Part shown: in pieces, positions 5,258-5,358 of the stretch | Layout of the letters: each line of letters opens with the position of its first letter | How positions within the stretch are numbered: the stretch's first letter is position 1 | From: an uncultured Mesorhizobium sp. | GTDB lineage: Bacteria > Pseudomonadota > Alphaproteobacteria > Rhizobiales > Rhizobiaceae | Direction of reading: 5' to 3' | NCBI GenBank assembly: GCA_950071955.1 | Contig: CATMOC010000300.1 | Coordinates: 1 to 5,358, forward strand | Length of the DNA stretch: 5,358 nucleotides | The notes under the pieces: generated by a model | Seen by the model: only the letters and a program-made list of their open reading frames with translations | Database searches by the model: none | Told to the model about the DNA's origin: nothing | Program-made: the position numbers and the translations under genes

Positions 5258-5358
5258 TCAATCCTGGAGCGATCGGACCCAGTCCGTGATCGCCTGCGAA
5301 ACCAACCCGTTGTTGGAGGGCGACAGCGCGTCGCCGGCGATGACGTGGTTTGACGGGT
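5258..5358 (-). CDS. C-terminal end of a gene cut by the window edge, possibly an alpha/beta hydrolase
   Basis: Reading the minus strand from the edge gives 32 residues and then TGA at 5260-5258. The visible piece contains SNHVIAGDALSPSNNG and ends in ITDWVRSLQD. Third codon positions are mostly G or C, as in the neighbouring genes, and the last residues look like an amphipathic helix. NHVIAGD followed by a closing helix resembles the catalytic-histidine loop and final helix of some alpha/beta hydrolases, but so short a piece cannot prove that. Its stop abuts the stress-protein stop with no spacer. Confidence 0.6.
   Translation of the reverse strand, partial: PSNHVIAGDALSPSNNGLVSQAITDWVRSLQD

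Overview
The window is GC-rich bacterial chromosome. Codon use (leucine is almost always CTG or CTC) and gene content suggest an alphaproteobacterium, probably of the Hyphomicrobiales (Rhizobiales). This is inferred from overall look, not from a marker gene. Five complete protein genes, one tRNA gene and one partial gene at the right edge can be supported.

Layout from left to right. Positions 1-295 hold no convincing long gene, but contain a 21-codon ORF and an operator-like inverted repeat. A family 2 glycosyltransferase of the rhamnosyltransferase-like type (296-1219, +) follows. Next, on the minus strand, is a tRNA-Leu(UAA) gene (1290-1594) interrupted after the first anticodon base by a 219-nt group I intron (1342-1560). 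Further right on the minus strand are a membrane-anchored alpha/beta hydrolase (1685-2647) and the flavoprotein WrbA (2784-3383), separated by a good intrinsic terminator and a candidate hydrolase promoter. WrbA diverges from a stand-alone CinA N-terminal/MoaB-like protein (3588-4358, +). That gene is followed by a two-domain universal stress protein (4427-5257, +). The stress protein converges, with no spacer, on the 3' end of a minus-strand gene that leaves the window.

Biologically, WrbA (NAD(P)H:quinone reduction), the CinA-like nucleotide or pterin-binding protein and the universal stress protein form a plausible stress and housekeeping neighbourhood. There is no sign of a single dedicated pathway, and the glycosyltransferase looks unrelated to its neighbours.

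The standout element is the tRNA intron. P1 to P9 can all be drawn by eye, including P3, P7 and two GAAA tetraloops, and the exons join to a perfect tRNA-Leu(UAA). The insertion site is the one used by the cyanobacterial and plastid tRNA-Leu(UAA) introns. No CRISPR array, insertion sequence, toxin-antitoxin pair or phage gene was seen, and I found no evidence of a wholly new multi-gene system.
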